A DNA stretch of 6,857 bases from JAAYCB01 sp012744395 (GTDB lineage: Bacteria; Planctomycetota; Planctomycetia; Pirellulales; Thermoguttaceae), in the NCBI GenBank assembly GCA_028703175.1, contig JAQVNJ010000191.1, forward strand, positions 1 through 6,857, written 5' to 3'. Under the pieces are notes generated by a model. That model was not told where the DNA came from. It was given only the letters and a program-made list of their open reading frames with translations, and made no database searches. Both the position numbers and the translations under genes were made by a program. Shown here piece after piece: positions 6,662-6,857 of this stretch. Every line of letters starts with the position of its first letter. Within the stretch, counting starts at the first letter, position 1.

Positions 6662-6675
6662 GACAAATAACCGCG

Positions 6676-6730
6676 CTCGGGAGTCTCTGTTTTCAGCACG
6701 GCGCGACGAGGCGCCGGTCAAACCCCCGAG
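6676..6730. repeat. Nested inverted repeats downstream of the methyltransferase
   Basis: A 6-bp stem CGGCGC/GCGCCG with a six-base loop (6699-6716) is enclosed by a second 6-bp inverted pair, CTCGGG (6676-6681) and CCCGAG (6725-6730). It starts 15 bases after the methyltransferase stop. It could end that transcript, but no T-run follows. It could also belong to the element that begins at the right edge. Confidence 0.35.
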
Positions 6731-6753
6731 AAAGGTGCCACCCATAAATCTGC

Positions 6754-6781
6754 TTGACACATGCATCGTTTCGGCTAGATT
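6754..6781 (+). promoter_or_regulatory. Sigma70-like promoter for the gene at the right edge
   Basis: A perfect -35 TTGACA (6754-6759) is followed after 16 bases by TAGATT (6776-6781), a 4/6 match to the -10 consensus. Transcription would start near 6788. An 8-bp palindrome ATGTACAT (6783-6790) overlaps the expected start site and could bind a regulator. The leader to the ATG at 6842 would be about 54 bases. Confidence 0.55.
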
Positions 6782-6827
6782 GATGTACATGCGTATCGTC
6801 ACCAAGGTTCTTACCGACCCTTTCCAT

Positions 6828-6834
6828 GGGAGGG
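6828..6834 (+). promoter_or_regulatory. Shine-Dalgarno site of the gene at the right edge
   Basis: GGGAGGG lies about eight bases before the ATG at 6842. With the promoter upstream it selects this ATG over the in-frame pair at 6783 and 6789, which lack a ribosome site and lie on or next to the expected transcription start. Confidence 0.6.
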
Positions 6835-6841
6835 CCGTCCG

Positions 6842-6857
6842 ATGGCGAGGATTCCAC
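6842..6857 (+). CDS. Start of a gene cut by the window edge; possible REP-associated transposase
   Basis: Only five codons and one base are visible, reading MARIP. The upstream promoter and ribosome site support a real gene. Many Y1-type (IS200/REP-associated) transposases begin with MARIPR or a close variant, and such genes are often solitary and flanked by small palindromes like those at 6676-6730. Five residues cannot establish a family, so the identity is a guess from recall. Confidence 0.35.

Noticed and set aside
5522..6805. 427-codon minus-strand frame
   Set aside because: It is antisense to the methyltransferase, whose SAM motifs are clear; the minus product lacks any motif.
1..6857. 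CRISPR array, tRNA, rRNA or complete insertion sequence
   Set aside because: No regularly spaced repeats, cloverleaf, rRNA-like conserved stretch or full transposase with terminal repeats was seen on either strand.

Overview
The window is GC-rich, gene-dense bacterial DNA with four genes on the minus strand and one, plus a cut-off start, on the plus strand. The mix suggests a planctomycete or a similar large-genome environmental bacterium: a secreted Kelch-type propeller, two unrelated sulfotransferases, a NERD-domain protein kinase, GC-rich codon use and long spacers. That assignment is an inference; nothing here is a taxonomic marker.

Layout. 1-1891 (minus, 3' end beyond the left edge): at least 630 residues of a NERD nuclease-like domain, a kinase fold that has lost all three catalytic signatures, and a second kinase domain that keeps its key residues in divergent form. 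This resembles regulatory or defence kinases of the BREX PglW kind. 1892-2412: a spacer with no gene I can support. 2413-3456 (minus): an exported, tryptophan-rich Kelch-like beta-propeller with a clear promoter and Shine-Dalgarno site. 3644-4474 and 4480-5391 (minus): two adjacent sulfotransferases of different families, 5 bases apart and probably co-transcribed. 5392-5785: a divergent spacer with a 26-bp perfect palindrome. 5786-6661 (plus): a class I SAM-dependent methyltransferase. 6662-6857: a small hairpin, a good sigma70-like promoter, and the first five codons of a new gene cut by the right edge.

How they fit. The sulfotransferases are the only pair with an operon-like arrangement. 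Together with the divergent methyltransferase they could decorate a glycan or small metabolite, though no substrate is visible. The propeller gene has its own promoter and looks like an independent unit. The kinase gene is the best candidate for part of an uncharacterised system, but any partners would lie beyond base 1. Most long open frames opposite these genes are antisense shadows caused by high GC content.
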